A stretch of DNA of 64,000 bases from Fibrobacter sp. UWP2 (GCF_900141705.1 NZ_FQYM01000007.1:53836-117835), one strand, 5' to 3'. Positions 15,599 through 26,077 are shown, counted from the stretch's first letter. Program-made: numbers and translations. Notes: a model not told the origin generated them from the sequence alone.

Positions 15599-18500
15599 TT
15601 ACCGCCTGGGCTTGCCCGAAACCCAAATCTTGAGGACACCCATATCTCGCTTGAGCCAGTTCAACAATTCCGAGGTGTAGCTCACCTTGTACTTTTTGAG
15701 CACAACGCCATGTTCGTAGTTGGATTCAGTTTCAATGTGGCAAACCAGCTGGCTTGCAGGTTCACCTTCAAACGCCTCAAACTGCTGTAAGCCTTCTTCG
15801 AGCTTTGTCAAGAACTCATCCGTGAGCATTTGTGAGAAAATGGACACATGGATGTATTTCACCATTTTGCTGCGCACGTAATCGAGCTGGAAGGCCTCTT
15901 CCACGATAATCTGCGTCTCTTCCATTTCCTTACGGTCTTTGTCGCGCTGGTGTTCCAGCACACCCTTGACCAGGATTCGGTCGTCTTGCGAAATGATGTC
16001 GCGGAACTTTTCCCATTCATCCTTCTTGAAGAACAGGCCCGTTTCGCCATGGAAATCCTGGATTTGCCCAAAGCCGATGGTATCGCCGCGCTTGGTTTCT
16101 ACCGAGCGCATCTTGGTAACCACACCGCCCACAAACACAGTATTGCCCACCTTCCTTTCCAGGTCTTCGGCAGCAAGGCTCGTAGTCGTGAAACCCTGGA
16201 GTTCCGGACGGAACTCGTCGAGCGGGTGGCCCGAAAGGAACATGCCGAGCACTTCGCGTTCCTTGTCGAGCATTTCCATATCGCCCCAAGGTTCCGCTTC
16301 TTCTAGGACTTCTGCAGTATTTTCCAATACCGCACCGCCAGCGCCCCCCAAGTCAAACAAGGACATCTGCCCCATCGACTTGTCTTCCTGATGCTTGGCG
16401 GCCACTTCGATGGCACGGTCGACGGTAGCCATTAACGCAGCACGGCTACCCGGCAACGAATCAAGTGCGCCCGCCATGATAAGGCATTCCAGCACCTTCT
16501 TGCTCAAAGGCGGATGCTTTTCGCTGAACGAACCCTGGTATTCCGCGACACGCTTGCAGAAATCAAAAATATCCTTATAGGGGCCATGTTTATCGCGTTC
16601 GGCAACAACATCTTCAACTACGGCAAGCCCAACGTTACGGATACCCGCGAGCCCGTACAGAATCTGGCCTTCGGGATTCGCCGTAAACACACCGTACGAC
16701 GTATTGATATCGGGAGTCAGCACCTTGATTCCGAGGCGCTTGCATTCCTGGATGATGGTGACGATATCTTCGGTCTTGCCCATCTTCGAAGTCATGGAGG
16801 CAGCCATGTACTCGGGACCATAGTGCGTCTTTAGGTAAGCGGTCTGGTACGCCACGTAGGCGTAGGCGGCAGCGTGGCTCTTGTTGAATGCGTAACCGCA
16901 GAACGGGAGCACCGCGTCCCATACCTTCTGGATCATGGCCTTGTCGTAGCCCTTCGCGAGGCACTTCTCGAAGAATTCCGGTTCGAGTTTCGCCATCTTT
17001 TCGGGCATTTTCTTCGCCATGATACGGCGGATATTGTCAGCGCCCCCCAGCGTGTAGCCACCCAGAATCTGGGCAAGCTTCATCACCTGTTCCTGGTAAA
17101 CGATAACGCCGTACGTTTCGCCCAGGACCTGTTCCAAATCCGGATGGTAGCAGTCGATTTCTTCCTTGCCGTTCTTACGTGCAATAAAGTGCGGAATCTG
17201 GTCAATCGGCCCCGGACGGTACAGCGCGTTCATAGCGATCAAGTCAAAGATTCGCGTCGGTTTCAGTTCGCGCAGGTACTTCTGCATACCCGGAGATTCG
17301 AACTGGAACACCGTAGTCGTCATGCCCTTGCCAAGCAAGTCAAAAGTCTTCTTGTCATCGAGCGGGATATGGCCCATGTCCAAATCAATCCCGCGATTTT
17401 TCTTGACCATGTTGACCGTGTCCTGGATGATGGACAAGTTGATGAGGCCAAGGAAGTCCATCTTCAAAAGGCCAATATCTTCGGCATAATGCTTGTCGTA
17501 CATCACCACCGGAGTGTCAGCAGGAGCCGCACGGTATAACGGAGCCAGGTTGTAAATCGGGGTCGGCGTAATCACCACGCCGCACGCATGCACGCCAGTC
17601 TGTCGGGGCAAATCCTCAAGCTTTTTCGCAATATCCCAAAGGTTCTGGTAACTGGCGCGGCTATTTATGAACGCCTGCAAGGGTTCTGGACTATAACCAT
17701 CTTCAAGATTATTTCCCTTCTTGTCTTTACCCGTCCAAGCCTGCTTCAGGCTGAAATTCAAGGTACGCTGCGGAAACAGTTTGGTAATCTGCTTCGCCTC
17801 TGCCGGCGGGAACCCGAGCACTCGCGCCACATCGGTCACCACGGCCTTCGACTTGAGCATACCGTAGGTAATAATCTGCCCGACGCAATCGTAGCCGTAC
17901 TTGTCGGTCACGTACTGGATAACGCGCCCGCGGTCGCGGTCAGCAAAGTCCGTATCGATATCGGGCATGCTCACACGTTCCGGGTTCAAGAATCGTTCGA
18001 AAAGCAAGTCGAACTTGAGCGGATCAATGTCGGTAATGCCGATGATGTAGGTGACAAGTGAACCTGCCGCAGAACCACGCCCCGGACCCACGGGAATACC
18101 GTGTTCGCGGGACCAGTTGATAAAGTCCCACACAATGAGCAGGTAGCCAGCCACGTTCATGTTGCGGATACAGTTGAGTTCCTTGTACATGCGCTTGGCC
18201 ACGTCGGTCTCATGCGCAGGGAACTTAAAATCCTCGTCAGGGAAACGCCATTTTAAGCGTTCGTTACAAAGGTGGGTAATGTAGATATCGGCATCACCAC
18301 CCGGTTTGCACCACCTGTGGACGCTCTTGTCCCAGGCCTTATTGTCTTCTTCGGTAAAGAATTCCGGCTGTGACAAGCGTTCTATTTCAGCCTTATCTTC
18401 GTCGGTAAGCGCATCAGGTTCAATTCCCTTTTCGGCACAATATGTCTCCGTGACCTTTTTCTTTTTATCCTTGATAACGCCCTTAAGTTCACGTTCGCGG

Positions 18501-19477
18501 ATTACCGGATACTCGGCATCGTATTCCGCCTTCATGTATCCCTTGATTTTCTGATATTCCTCGGAGGCGAGGAATTCTTCGGGAATCTTGAAGCGCGGCC
18601 AGAAATCGTCGCCAATGCCTGTCTTGACGGTAAAGTTACAGCGTTCCGCAATCTTGACCGTATTCTCGATGGCGCCCGGAATATGGCCGAACAGCTTGAC
18701 CATTTCCTCTTCGGAGCGGAAATAGAACTGGTCCGTGGGAAAACGCGCGTCCGTAAAGTCGTTGAGAGTCGTCTTTAGCGAGATACAGCGGAGCACCTTG
18801 TGCGCCATGGCATCTTCGGACTTTATGTAATGCACGTCGGCAACGGCAACGACCTCGCGGCCCATTTCCTTGGCGAGCTGCACATTGTAATCGTTCACCC
18901 CTCTCTGCAGCTGAATCCCGTTATCGCATACAGAAAGGTACAGATGGTCGCGGTCAAAAATCTTGTCCAGCGCATCCATGTATTCGCGCGCCTGGCTGTT
19001 GCGACCCGCCGCAACGTTCTGTCCGTATCGGCTAAAGAAGTCGCCCGCGATAGCGATAAGGCCTTCCTTGTGCTGGTTCACCACCTCCAGCGGCACCGAG
19101 GGAATTTCGGCCCAGCGGTCGCTTTCTTCGTAGCGGTAACTCACGATGCGAAGCAGGTTGTAATAGCCCTTCTCGTTCTCCACCAAAAGTGTCAGACGTT
19201 CGTAGGTCGTCGGGTCCTTTTGGCTCGCACTCGGCGTATCCACATAAATGTGGCACCCGTAAATCGTCTTGATCGGCGGGAGGCCCTTTTCTTTGCGTTT
19301 TTTGTTTAGATCCTTGCCGCGGGTTTGGATTTCTAGGATGCCGAACATGGCTCCATGGTCCGTCAACGCCACCGCGGGGGCATTCTGTTCAGCTGCCGCT
19401 TCCAAAATACCGTCAAGACGTGCAGACGACTTTAAAACAGAAAATTCGGAGTGGACCTGGAGGTGAACAAAAGCCAT
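15599..19477 (-). CDS. dnaE: DNA polymerase III alpha subunit
   Basis: A 1292-residue replicative polymerase of the DnaE type. The PHP domain begins FVHLQVHSEFS and has LTDHGAMFG. The palm motif PDIDTDFADRDRG near residue 500 holds catalytic aspartates; VGPGRGSAAGSLV precedes it. A helix-hairpin-helix region and a C-terminal OB fold (VFVGGVVTKMRSVETKRGD) follow. In the PHP domain the usual H-x-H reads HLQ, replacing one metal-binding His, so the proofreading-type PHP site may be weakened. ATG at 19477 is chosen for its AGAAGG site. It lies 12 bp after a lipoprotein gene and 1 bp before lpxB. Confidence 0.96.
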   Translation of the reverse strand: MAFVHLQVHSEFSVLKSSARLDGILEAAAEQNAPAVALTDHGAMFGILEIQTRGKDLNKKRKEKGLPPIKTIYGCHIYVDTPSASQKDPTTYERLTLLVENEKGYYNLLRIVSYRYEESDRWAEIPSVPLEVVNQHKEGLIAIAGDFFSRYGQNVAAGRNSQAREYMDALDKIFDRDHLYLSVCDNGIQLQRGVNDYNVQLAKEMGREVVAVADVHYIKSEDAMAHKVLRCISLKTTLNDFTDARFPTDQFYFRSEEEMVKLFGHIPGAIENTVKIAERCNFTVKTGIGDDFWPRFKIPEEFLASEEYQKIKGYMKAEYDAEYPVIRERELKGVIKDKKKKVTETYCAEKGIEPDALTDEDKAEIERLSQPEFFTEEDNKAWDKSVHRWCKPGGDADIYITHLCNERLKWRFPDEDFKFPAHETDVAKRMYKELNCIRNMNVAGYLLIVWDFINWSREHGIPVGPGRGSAAGSLVTYIIGITDIDPLKFDLLFERFLNPERVSMPDIDTDFADRDRGRVIQYVTDKYGYDCVGQIITYGMLKSKAVVTDVARVLGFPPAEAKQITKLFPQRTLNFSLKQAWTGKDKKGNNLEDGYSPEPLQAFINSRASYQNLWDIAKKLEDLPRQTGVHACGVVITPTPIYNLAPLYRAAPADTPVVMYDKHYAEDIGLLKMDFLGLINLSIIQDTVNMVKKNRGIDLDMGHIPLDDKKTFDLLGKGMTTTVFQFESPGMQKYLRELKPTRIFDLIAMNALYRPGPIDQIPHFIARKNGKEEIDCYHPDLEQVLGETYGVIVYQEQVMKLAQILGGYTLGGADNIRRIMAKKMPEKMAKLEPEFFEKCLAKGYDKAMIQKVWDAVLPFCGYAFNKSHAAAYAYVAYQTAYLKTHYGPEYMAASMTSKMGKTEDIVTIIQECKRLGIKVLTPDINTSYGVFTANPEGQILYGLAGIRNVGLAVVEDVVAERDKHGPYKDIFDFCKRVAEYQGSFSEKHPPLSKKVLECLIMAGALDSLPGSRAALMATVDRAIEVAAKHQEDKSMGQMSLFDLGGAGGAVLENTAEVLEEAEPWGDMEMLDKEREVLGMFLSGHPLDEFRPELQGFTTTSLAAEDLERKVGNTVFVGGVVTKMRSVETKRGDTIGFGQIQDFHGETGLFFKKDEWEKFRDIISQDDRILVKGVLEHQRDKDRKEMEETQIIVEEAFQLDYVRSKMVKYIHVSIFSQMLTDEFLTKLEEGLQQFEAFEGEPASQLVCHIETESNYEHGVVLKKYKVSYTSELLNWLKRDMGVLKIWVSGKPRR

Positions 19478-19489
19478 AATCAACCTTCT

Positions 19490-20038
19490 TTAAAGGGCAG
19501 CCCCATAAACATCGGCTTCCATGTCATCTAGATTCTCTTTGCAAGTTTTCCAAAAGCCGTCAGAGACCATTTCCATAAATCCGCTAAACTCGGCCATTTT
19601 CAAATCATCCTCGTCCAGTTTCTGATCAGGCAAGGAGGCCTTCAATTCAAAGTCCGAGCACTTCGATTCAATCGCATTGGAGGCATATGTTTTCACAAGG
19701 GCTTCGCACACCTTCGCTTCTGATTCCTTTGTTTTGGAGAAAGTCAAATCCACCGCAGAAGCTTTGACCATCGTATGCAGGCGATCACCATCTTTTTGCA
19801 TCATCATCATCCATTCCAACCTAAATTCTGGCAACTGGTAATTCAATGCCATTAGGGCCAGATCATCGGAGAAGCCGACATAGCACGCCCCATGCTCGCT
19901 GGAATACGCCAAATCCCATTTTACATCAGAAGCGTCTATGGGCGCTTTGGCAGGATTTGAATCCGAAGAAGACTCCGAAGTACAGCCCGTTGTGAATACA
20001 GAGAGTCCCACCAAAAAAAATTTAACCCACAGTTTCAT
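19490..20038 (-). CDS. Lipoprotein, related to the one at 20118
   Basis: A 182-residue protein with lipobox TTGC after a short signal, then SESSSDS. The segment GACYVGFSDDLALMALNYQLPEFRLEWMM aligns with the neighbouring lipoprotein's GSCYLGTTRDVVYLRLDYKTPVFKMG, so the two are diverged paralogues. Both have pairs of cysteines in the C-terminal half (VCEAL, SKCSDF). Function unknown. AAGGA stands 5 bases before the ATG. It is followed by dnaE after 12 bp and may be its operon leader gene. Confidence 0.75.
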   Translation of the reverse strand: MKLWVKFFLVGLSVFTTGCTSESSSDSNPAKAPIDASDVKWDLAYSSEHGACYVGFSDDLALMALNYQLPEFRLEWMMMMQKDGDRLHTMVKASAVDLTFSKTKESEAKVCEALVKTYASNAIESKCSDFELKASLPDQKLDEDDLKMAEFSGFMEMVSDGFWKTCKENLDDMEADVYGAAL

Positions 20039-20054
20039 AAAAATCCTTCAAAAT

Positions 20055-20081
20055 AAAAAAGAGGACCATATCCCGGTCCTC
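20055..20081 (-). terminator. Terminator overlapping the next promoter
   Basis: Minus strand: GAGGACC, 7-base loop, GGTCCTC, then six T. It terminates the lipoprotein gene ending at 20118. Its 5' arm begins at the last base of the promoter element for the next gene. Confidence 0.75.
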
Positions 20082-20109
20082 AAAGTATAGAAAAAAGAGA
20101 TGGAAACAA
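20081..20109 (-). promoter_or_regulatory. Promoter of the 182-residue lipoprotein and probably dnaE-lpxB
   Basis: Minus strand: TTG (20109-20107), then TATACTTTG ending at 20081. The predicted start near 20074 is inside the terminator hairpin, so transcripts made here would lack its 5' arm and would not be terminated. Confidence 0.5.
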
Positions 20110-20117
20110 AAACCGAT

Positions 20118-21062
20118 TTATTTAAAATACGGGGTAAACCACACGTCTTCCATGGCCAAGTCTTCCATCAGCCCGCAAGCATTTTCCCCAAGCAGATCCA
20201 AGGCATCATCAAAACCATACATTGCAATAACCATAGAAATATCAGCCTCCGGATCTGAATGGTACGAAATAGTGTTTCCGTCGCATGAGACATTAGAAAT
20301 CCCCGGTTCTGTCATGTAGCTGGCACAAACTTCCCCCAGCGTCAAGTCACTTATGCCCGTGTAGTATTCCAACACATCCGTGGAATAATCGTCATTTACG
20401 GTCATTTCCATAACAGCCACGAAATCAAGTCCCCGCAACGTTTGGGTCACCTTATGTCCTTCAACCGAGGACTTACACGCAGTGACATAATGCGAGGTAG
20501 ACTGGATGCCATATACTTTTTCATCCATGCTTTCTATTGAAGACCTACACTGTTTTACAAGTCCCAGAGAAAGCCCCTCTATAAGCTCACTTTTGCTCAG
20601 AGATTCGCCACCAACCGTAGGAATAGCGATGGATTTCATTTTTCCAGACACGCGTCCATCAGCACATTTTGCATCGGAAATGCCCAGTGTTGCATAATTT
20701 TCTTCAGAGCAAAGACTCTTATACATGGAATCTTTTTGGGTTTCGCTAAAATCCGCCGGCAAATCCGTATACGTGTATTCTGCAGACATATCAATAGAGT
20801 TAGACATAACCGTCGAGACCATTTTTACTCCCATTTTGAATACAGGGGTTTTGTAGTCCAATCGCAAATAAACGACATCACGCGTCGTTCCCAAGTAACA
20901 GGAACCGTAATCTGTTTGGAGCACAAGTTCTTCGTCGCCAACTACCGAAGTTGGGTCATCTTCCACCCCTGTCGACGAACTGTCCGAGCTGCATGCGGCA
21001 AACGAAAGCAAAAGGGCAAAGGCCGACGCGGCCAAGACAAACGACTTGTTGAACATCTTCAT
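20118..21062 (-). CDS. Lipoprotein, related to the one at 19490
   Basis: A 314-residue protein. The ATG at 21062 is preferred (AAGGATAAGGAA just upstream); the frame is open further but does not look coding. Signal ending LLSFAAC then SSDSSSTG marks a lipoprotein. It appears to contain two repeats of one domain: GSCYLG... to about residue 170, and SHYVTACKSSVEG... after, each with conserved cysteines. The first half matches the neighbouring 182-residue protein. Function unknown; a secreted binding or structural role is a guess. Confidence 0.75.
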   Translation of the reverse strand: MKMFNKSFVLAASAFALLLSFAACSSDSSSTGVEDDPTSVVGDEELVLQTDYGSCYLGTTRDVVYLRLDYKTPVFKMGVKMVSTVMSNSIDMSAEYTYTDLPADFSETQKDSMYKSLCSEENYATLGISDAKCADGRVSGKMKSIAIPTVGGESLSKSELIEGLSLGLVKQCRSSIESMDEKVYGIQSTSHYVTACKSSVEGHKVTQTLRGLDFVAVMEMTVNDDYSTDVLEYYTGISDLTLGEVCASYMTEPGISNVSCDGNTISYHSDPEADISMVIAMYGFDDALDLLGENACGLMEDLAMEDVWFTPYFK

Positions 21063-21082
21063 TTTCCTTATCCTTAGAATTA

Positions 21083-22193
<1,111 letters not shown>

Positions 22194-23084
22194 ATGAAGA
22201 CCGTCATTATCGGGGCCAAAGGCTTTGTTGGCAAATACCTTGTCCAGGAACTGGAAGGTGCCGGTCATACCGTTGTCCCGGTCGACCTGCCCGAAGTGGA
22301 CCTGCTCAACGCAGAGCAGGTGGATGCGCTCATTGAAGGCGCGAGACCCGACGCCGTCGTGAATCTCGCCGCCATCAGCTCGGTGGGCGCTTCCTGGAAA
22401 AACCCCTCCGGCACCATCAGCGTCAACGTGAACGGCACGCTCAACCTGCTGGAAGCCATCCGCAAATACGTACCGCAGGCAAAGGCTCTCTTAATTGGAA
22501 GTGCCGAAGAATACGCCATTCCCGAAGGGCAAAAGGCTCTCAAGGAAACGGACCCGCTCGAAGCGAGCAACCCCTACGGCATCTCGAAAATCGCTCAGGA
22601 AAATTTCGCGCAGCTCTACCGCAAGAAATACAGGATGAAAATCGTGTGTACGCGTTCGTTCAACCATACGGGAGTCGGGCAGACAACCACATTCGCGCTT
22701 CCGAGCTTCGTGAAGCAGGTTGCCGCAATCGACAAGTCGGGAAAACCCGGCAAGATTTTCGTCGGGAACTTGAGCGCCTACCGCGATTTCTCGGACGTGG
22801 AAGACGTCGTGCACGTCTACCGCATGCTGCTTGAGAACGAGAACGAATTCGACACATACAACGTCGGCTCCGGAGTCTCCAACAAAATCGAGGATCTGCT
22901 CAAAAACGTGATATTGAAACTCACGCCGGTTCAGATTGAAATCGTCGTGGATCCCGAAAAAGTGCGCCCGGTGGAAACACCTTACCTTTGCGCCGACAAT
23001 TCCCGCGTGAAAAAATACTGGAACGGCACCGACATCCGCATAACGCTCAAGAAGATGTTCGACCACTTCAGGGCCGAAGCGTAG
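22194..23084 (+). CDS. rmd: GDP-4-keto-6-deoxy-D-mannose reductase (GDP-D-rhamnose forming)
   Basis: A 296-residue extended SDR. VIIGAKGFVGKYLVQEL binds the nucleotide, SNPYGISKIAQEN holds YxxxK, and RSFNHTGVGQ is the motif seen in Rmd proteins. It is unlike GDP-fucose synthase, which has an epimerase-type active site with a different layout, so GDP-D-rhamnose is the expected product. The ATG directly follows the gmd TAA. D-rhamnose is found in O-antigens and surface glycans. A glycosyltransferase gene converges on it with a 7-bp gap. Confidence 0.85.
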   Translation: MKTVIIGAKGFVGKYLVQELEGAGHTVVPVDLPEVDLLNAEQVDALIEGARPDAVVNLAAISSVGASWKNPSGTISVNVNGTLNLLEAIRKYVPQAKALLIGSAEEYAIPEGQKALKETDPLEASNPYGISKIAQENFAQLYRKKYRMKIVCTRSFNHTGVGQTTTFALPSFVKQVAAIDKSGKPGKIFVGNLSAYRDFSDVEDVVHVYRMLLENENEFDTYNVGSGVSNKIEDLLKNVILKLTPVQIEIVVDPEKVRPVETPYLCADNSRVKKYWNGTDIRITLKKMFDHFRAEA

Positions 23085-23091
23085 CTATCAA

Positions 23092-24069
23092 TCAGGCCCG
23101 CGGTATCGGGTACATTTCGAGAATAGAGCGGACTTTCGCGCCGACATCGCCGAACTGTTTGCGGTATTTTCCGCGGACGCCAAGTTCCGCAGGAAGCATC
23201 GCCACAGCCTGCAGCCAGGCTTTGAGAAGAGCCCCACAAATAGCGGCCTTCGAGAGTTTTTTCCCGTCGCCAGACTGCCCGGGAACGCCTCCCTTCGCCA
23301 TGTTCAAGTAACGAACGAACCCGCGGAACGGTAGCTTCACGACATCCGAGAAAGGCAGCAGGCGAATCGCAGTACGCAGGCGATTCCTTTCGGAGTAGAA
23401 CAGCTTGCGCGGGGAATAACGCACCGTCGTCATCGAGCGTTCATGATAAACTTTCGCATCGGGGCAGAACACCGTCTTGAATCCGGCAAGGTTATGGCGG
23501 AAATACCATTCCGTCTCTTCAAAGAACAAGAAGAAACTCGCGTCCAGCCGGCCCGCCGCCTCGGCAGCGGTCCTGCGGAAACTCATCACTGCGCCGTAGC
23601 AGCCAAAAACTTCCTTCTCACGCACGTCGGCATCGCCAATGTTCAATCCGCTCGCCTCGTTTTTAGCGAAGAGATCTGCACCGAACTGCACACCGACCGC
23701 ATTCACCACCCCGCTCTTTTCCATCACGAGGCTTGCTACAGACCCGACCTCCGGATGGCGGGCAAAGCAATCCAGCAAGTTTGCCGCCCATGAGGGGTCG
23801 AATTCCAGGTCCATATTGCAAAGCACCTGGATGTCGGCATTCATCTTTTCGAGCAGTCCATTACAGGCTCCCGCATATCCAAGATTTTTCTTGCTCTCGA
23901 TAATCGTGCAATCAAGTTCCTGCGCTTTCAAGTTCCAGATGGAATCGTCAGCAGAAGCATTATCAAAAACAAGCACTCGCACGGGTTCGGTTTGCGCAAG
24001 AAGGCTCTTGACGCACGCCGTCAGTTCATCACCACCATTGTAATTGATTATGCCGACATCGATTTTCAT
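23092..24069 (-). CDS. Family 2 glycosyltransferase
   Basis: A 325-residue GT-A enzyme: VGIINYNGGDELTACVKSLL, LVFDNASADDS and CNMDLEFDPSW (DxD-like metal site) are typical of GT2, and FFLFFEETEWYFRHNLAGFK is the acceptor-site segment of rhamnosyltransferase-like WbbL/RfbF members. Given gmd-rmd beside it, D-rhamnose transfer is plausible. ATG at 24069 is preferred over a GTG at 24075; AGGTGA precedes. A C-terminal amphipathic region may attach it to the membrane. Confidence 0.85.
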   Translation of the reverse strand: MKIDVGIINYNGGDELTACVKSLLAQTEPVRVLVFDNASADDSIWNLKAQELDCTIIESKKNLGYAGACNGLLEKMNADIQVLCNMDLEFDPSWAANLLDCFARHPEVGSVASLVMEKSGVVNAVGVQFGADLFAKNEASGLNIGDADVREKEVFGCYGAVMSFRRTAAEAAGRLDASFFLFFEETEWYFRHNLAGFKTVFCPDAKVYHERSMTTVRYSPRKLFYSERNRLRTAIRLLPFSDVVKLPFRGFVRYLNMAKGGVPGQSGDGKKLSKAAICGALLKAWLQAVAMLPAELGVRGKYRKQFGDVGAKVRSILEMYPIPRA

Positions 24070-24077
24070 ATTCACCT

Positions 24078-24105
24078 AAAAAAGAAGGGGCCCGCAGGTC
24101 CCTTC
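24078..24105 (-). terminator. Terminator of the LamG-like gene, overlapping the next promoter
   Basis: Minus strand: GAAGGG(ACC) paired with (GGC)CCCTTC, a six-bp stem plus a mismatch and two more pairs, then six T. The 5' arm begins at the last base of a TATATTTG element. Confidence 0.65.
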
Positions 24106-24112
24106 AAATATA
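24105..24112 (-). promoter_or_regulatory. -7 promoter element before the glycosyltransferase gene
   Basis: TATATTTG on the minus strand; predicted start near 24098, within the 5' arm of the terminator hairpin, about 29 bases before the ATG. Confidence 0.45.
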
Positions 24113-24133
24113 GATTAAACGCCTTGCAAAGTG

Positions 24134-26077
24134 CTACAGGCCGTAGTAGCGGATGTAGTCGATTTCGCCCACAAAGAAGCGGTCGTGTTTCGCCTGCATC
24201 ATAGCGTCGTAACCGATGCCGATGTTGTAACCCAGCTGGGAAACATCGCCCACAGCTTCGGCGCTCACCGTCAGTTCGCCATTCTGGAACACCTTGACAG
24301 AATCGGCGGTACGTTCGACGCGGATCGTGGTCCATTCGTTAAGAGCGAGAGCGGCGCCCGTGAGGACGTTCCATTCCGTACCGTCAACTTCTTCGTCACG
24401 GAAATGAACCGTGAGAACGCCATCGTCGACGCGGAGCTGCCAGCCGTCGCCATAGCGTCCGGGAGGTTCCGCGACAATGATGTTCTGCATTTCAGCAAAC
24501 GAGGTCGGCTTCACGCGAGCTTCAACTGCAAAGGTGTTGCGCTTGAAGATCTTCGAAAGGCCAATCTGCAAGCCGGACTGGCCATCGAGAGCCACAGTCG
24601 TATCGGCAACCTTGGCAGAGCCAACCACGTAATGCGTGGAGTTGTTTGCCATGCGGTCGAGACCGATGAAGGTCGGTTCGTTGAATTCCCAAGCGGCCAG
24701 GAGCCTTTCAACCTTGACGGGCAGGGCGCCAGCGCTAAAGCCACTAAACTTGCCGAAGCGGACGTAGTCCATTTCGCCGATGAAGTAGCGGTTATGGAAA
24801 GACTGCTGCATACCGTCGAAACCGATGCTCCAGTCGTAGCGCATCTGGGTCACGTCACCCGTATAGGCAACGGCAACCGTGAGTTCTCCATCCTGGAACA
24901 GCTTGACGCTGTCGGCATTGCGTTCGAGGCGGATTTCGCTCCAAGTGTCGAGTTCCATCTTCTTGCCCGGGAAGATATTCCAGTCATCGCCATCCACAGA
25001 GTCATCGCGCAGGTGGACCGTCAAGACACCTTCGTCAATGCGAAGCTGCCAGCCGTCCACGCCACGTCCAGGAGGCTCGGCCACGATAATGTTCTGCATG
25101 GTTCCGAATTGCGTCGGCTTTACACGGGCCTCGACAACGAACTCGTTGATATTGATATCTTCGTCCAGCTTCACCGTAAAGCCCGAATGGCCATCGAAGC
25201 TTGCGATTCCGTCCGCGGAGGACACATCACCTTCGCCGATGGTCGCATCGTGTCCGTTACCGGTCACGTCGAGACCGACATTCTCGGCATCGTTGAAGTC
25301 CCATTCAGCGATCCATTCCGTAACCGGGGTGTCCGTATTGAGCTCGGCCGTATCCATAGGAATTTCGATCGTATCGAGGACCGCCGTCGTATCGACTTCG
25401 ACTTCTTCGATTTCTTCGACCGTTTCAACGCCGGCCTGTTCCACATGGCCATTTTTGCAATGGCACTTTCCGTGTTCCTTCGAATCGAAGCCGATCGTGA
25501 ATGAACCTTTCACCTTGACCTTTTTGCGGCCATCGTCCTCGAAGGCGGCCAAGATCTTGCCATCGACCATGAAAACAACAATCTTACCCGCATGCTCCAT
25601 ACGTACGTTAGCAAGCTTGTTCTTTTCGATGCTCTTTTCTGTCTTGAAGGATTGCCATTCATCTTCGGCATTGTCACGCCAGGAGAACACGACGGCTCCG
25701 TCTTCCACCTGAATCATCCAGGCAGCACCATCACCATCGACACCGGCAGACGCAACAGTAAAGGTAGAGTCGTCTTCGACTTGGACTTCCGCTTCAACAG
25801 CGAAATCACCATCCTGCAGGGTAGAATCAATATCGACAGAGACAGTCTGAGTAGTATCGGACGTCGAGTCGGAAAGCCACCAGGACCCCACCACAGAACG
25901 TCTGTATCCGGCAAGGTGAGCCTGCGCATCCGCAGTACTCACGCGAAGCACTGTTCCAGAAGCGCCGTTCGAATCAATCGAAGCAACAGAATCCGCTTCC
26001 AACGTCTGGTTTGAGCACCCGAACAGGGCACCCATCGTCACAAATGCGACTGCAGGAAGAATTAAACCTTTTTTCAT
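24134..26077 (-). CDS. Lipoprotein with three LamG/concanavalin-like domains
   Basis: A 647-residue protein; ATG at 26077 has GGAAAGGAG upstream and starts a lipoprotein signal ending GALFGC. Domain 1 (~60-200) is diverged; domains 2 (~265-450) and 3 (~465-647) are close copies, each with MQNIIVAEPPGR, DGWQLR, GVLTVH and a final GEMDYVRF or GEIDYIRY strand, the end of LamG/concanavalin-type jelly rolls. An acidic linker (VEEIEEVEVDTTAVLD) separates 1 and 2. Such domains bind glycans or act as structural folds; in a plant-cell-wall degrader a carbohydrate-binding surface role is reasonable but not shown. Confidence 0.8.
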   Translation of the reverse strand: MKKGLILPAVAFVTMGALFGCSNQTLEADSVASIDSNGASGTVLRVSTADAQAHLAGYRRSVVGSWWLSDSTSDTTQTVSVDIDSTLQDGDFAVEAEVQVEDDSTFTVASAGVDGDGAAWMIQVEDGAVVFSWRDNAEDEWQSFKTEKSIEKNKLANVRMEHAGKIVVFMVDGKILAAFEDDGRKKVKVKGSFTIGFDSKEHGKCHCKNGHVEQAGVETVEEIEEVEVDTTAVLDTIEIPMDTAELNTDTPVTEWIAEWDFNDAENVGLDVTGNGHDATIGEGDVSSADGIASFDGHSGFTVKLDEDININEFVVEARVKPTQFGTMQNIIVAEPPGRGVDGWQLRIDEGVLTVHLRDDSVDGDDWNIFPGKKMELDTWSEIRLERNADSVKLFQDGELTVAVAYTGDVTQMRYDWSIGFDGMQQSFHNRYFIGEMDYVRFGKFSGFSAGALPVKVERLLAAWEFNEPTFIGLDRMANNSTHYVVGSAKVADTTVALDGQSGLQIGLSKIFKRNTFAVEARVKPTSFAEMQNIIVAEPPGRYGDGWQLRVDDGVLTVHFRDEEVDGTEWNVLTGAALALNEWTTIRVERTADSVKVFQNGELTVSAEAVGDVSQLGYNIGIGYDAMMQAKHDRFFVGEIDYIRYYGL

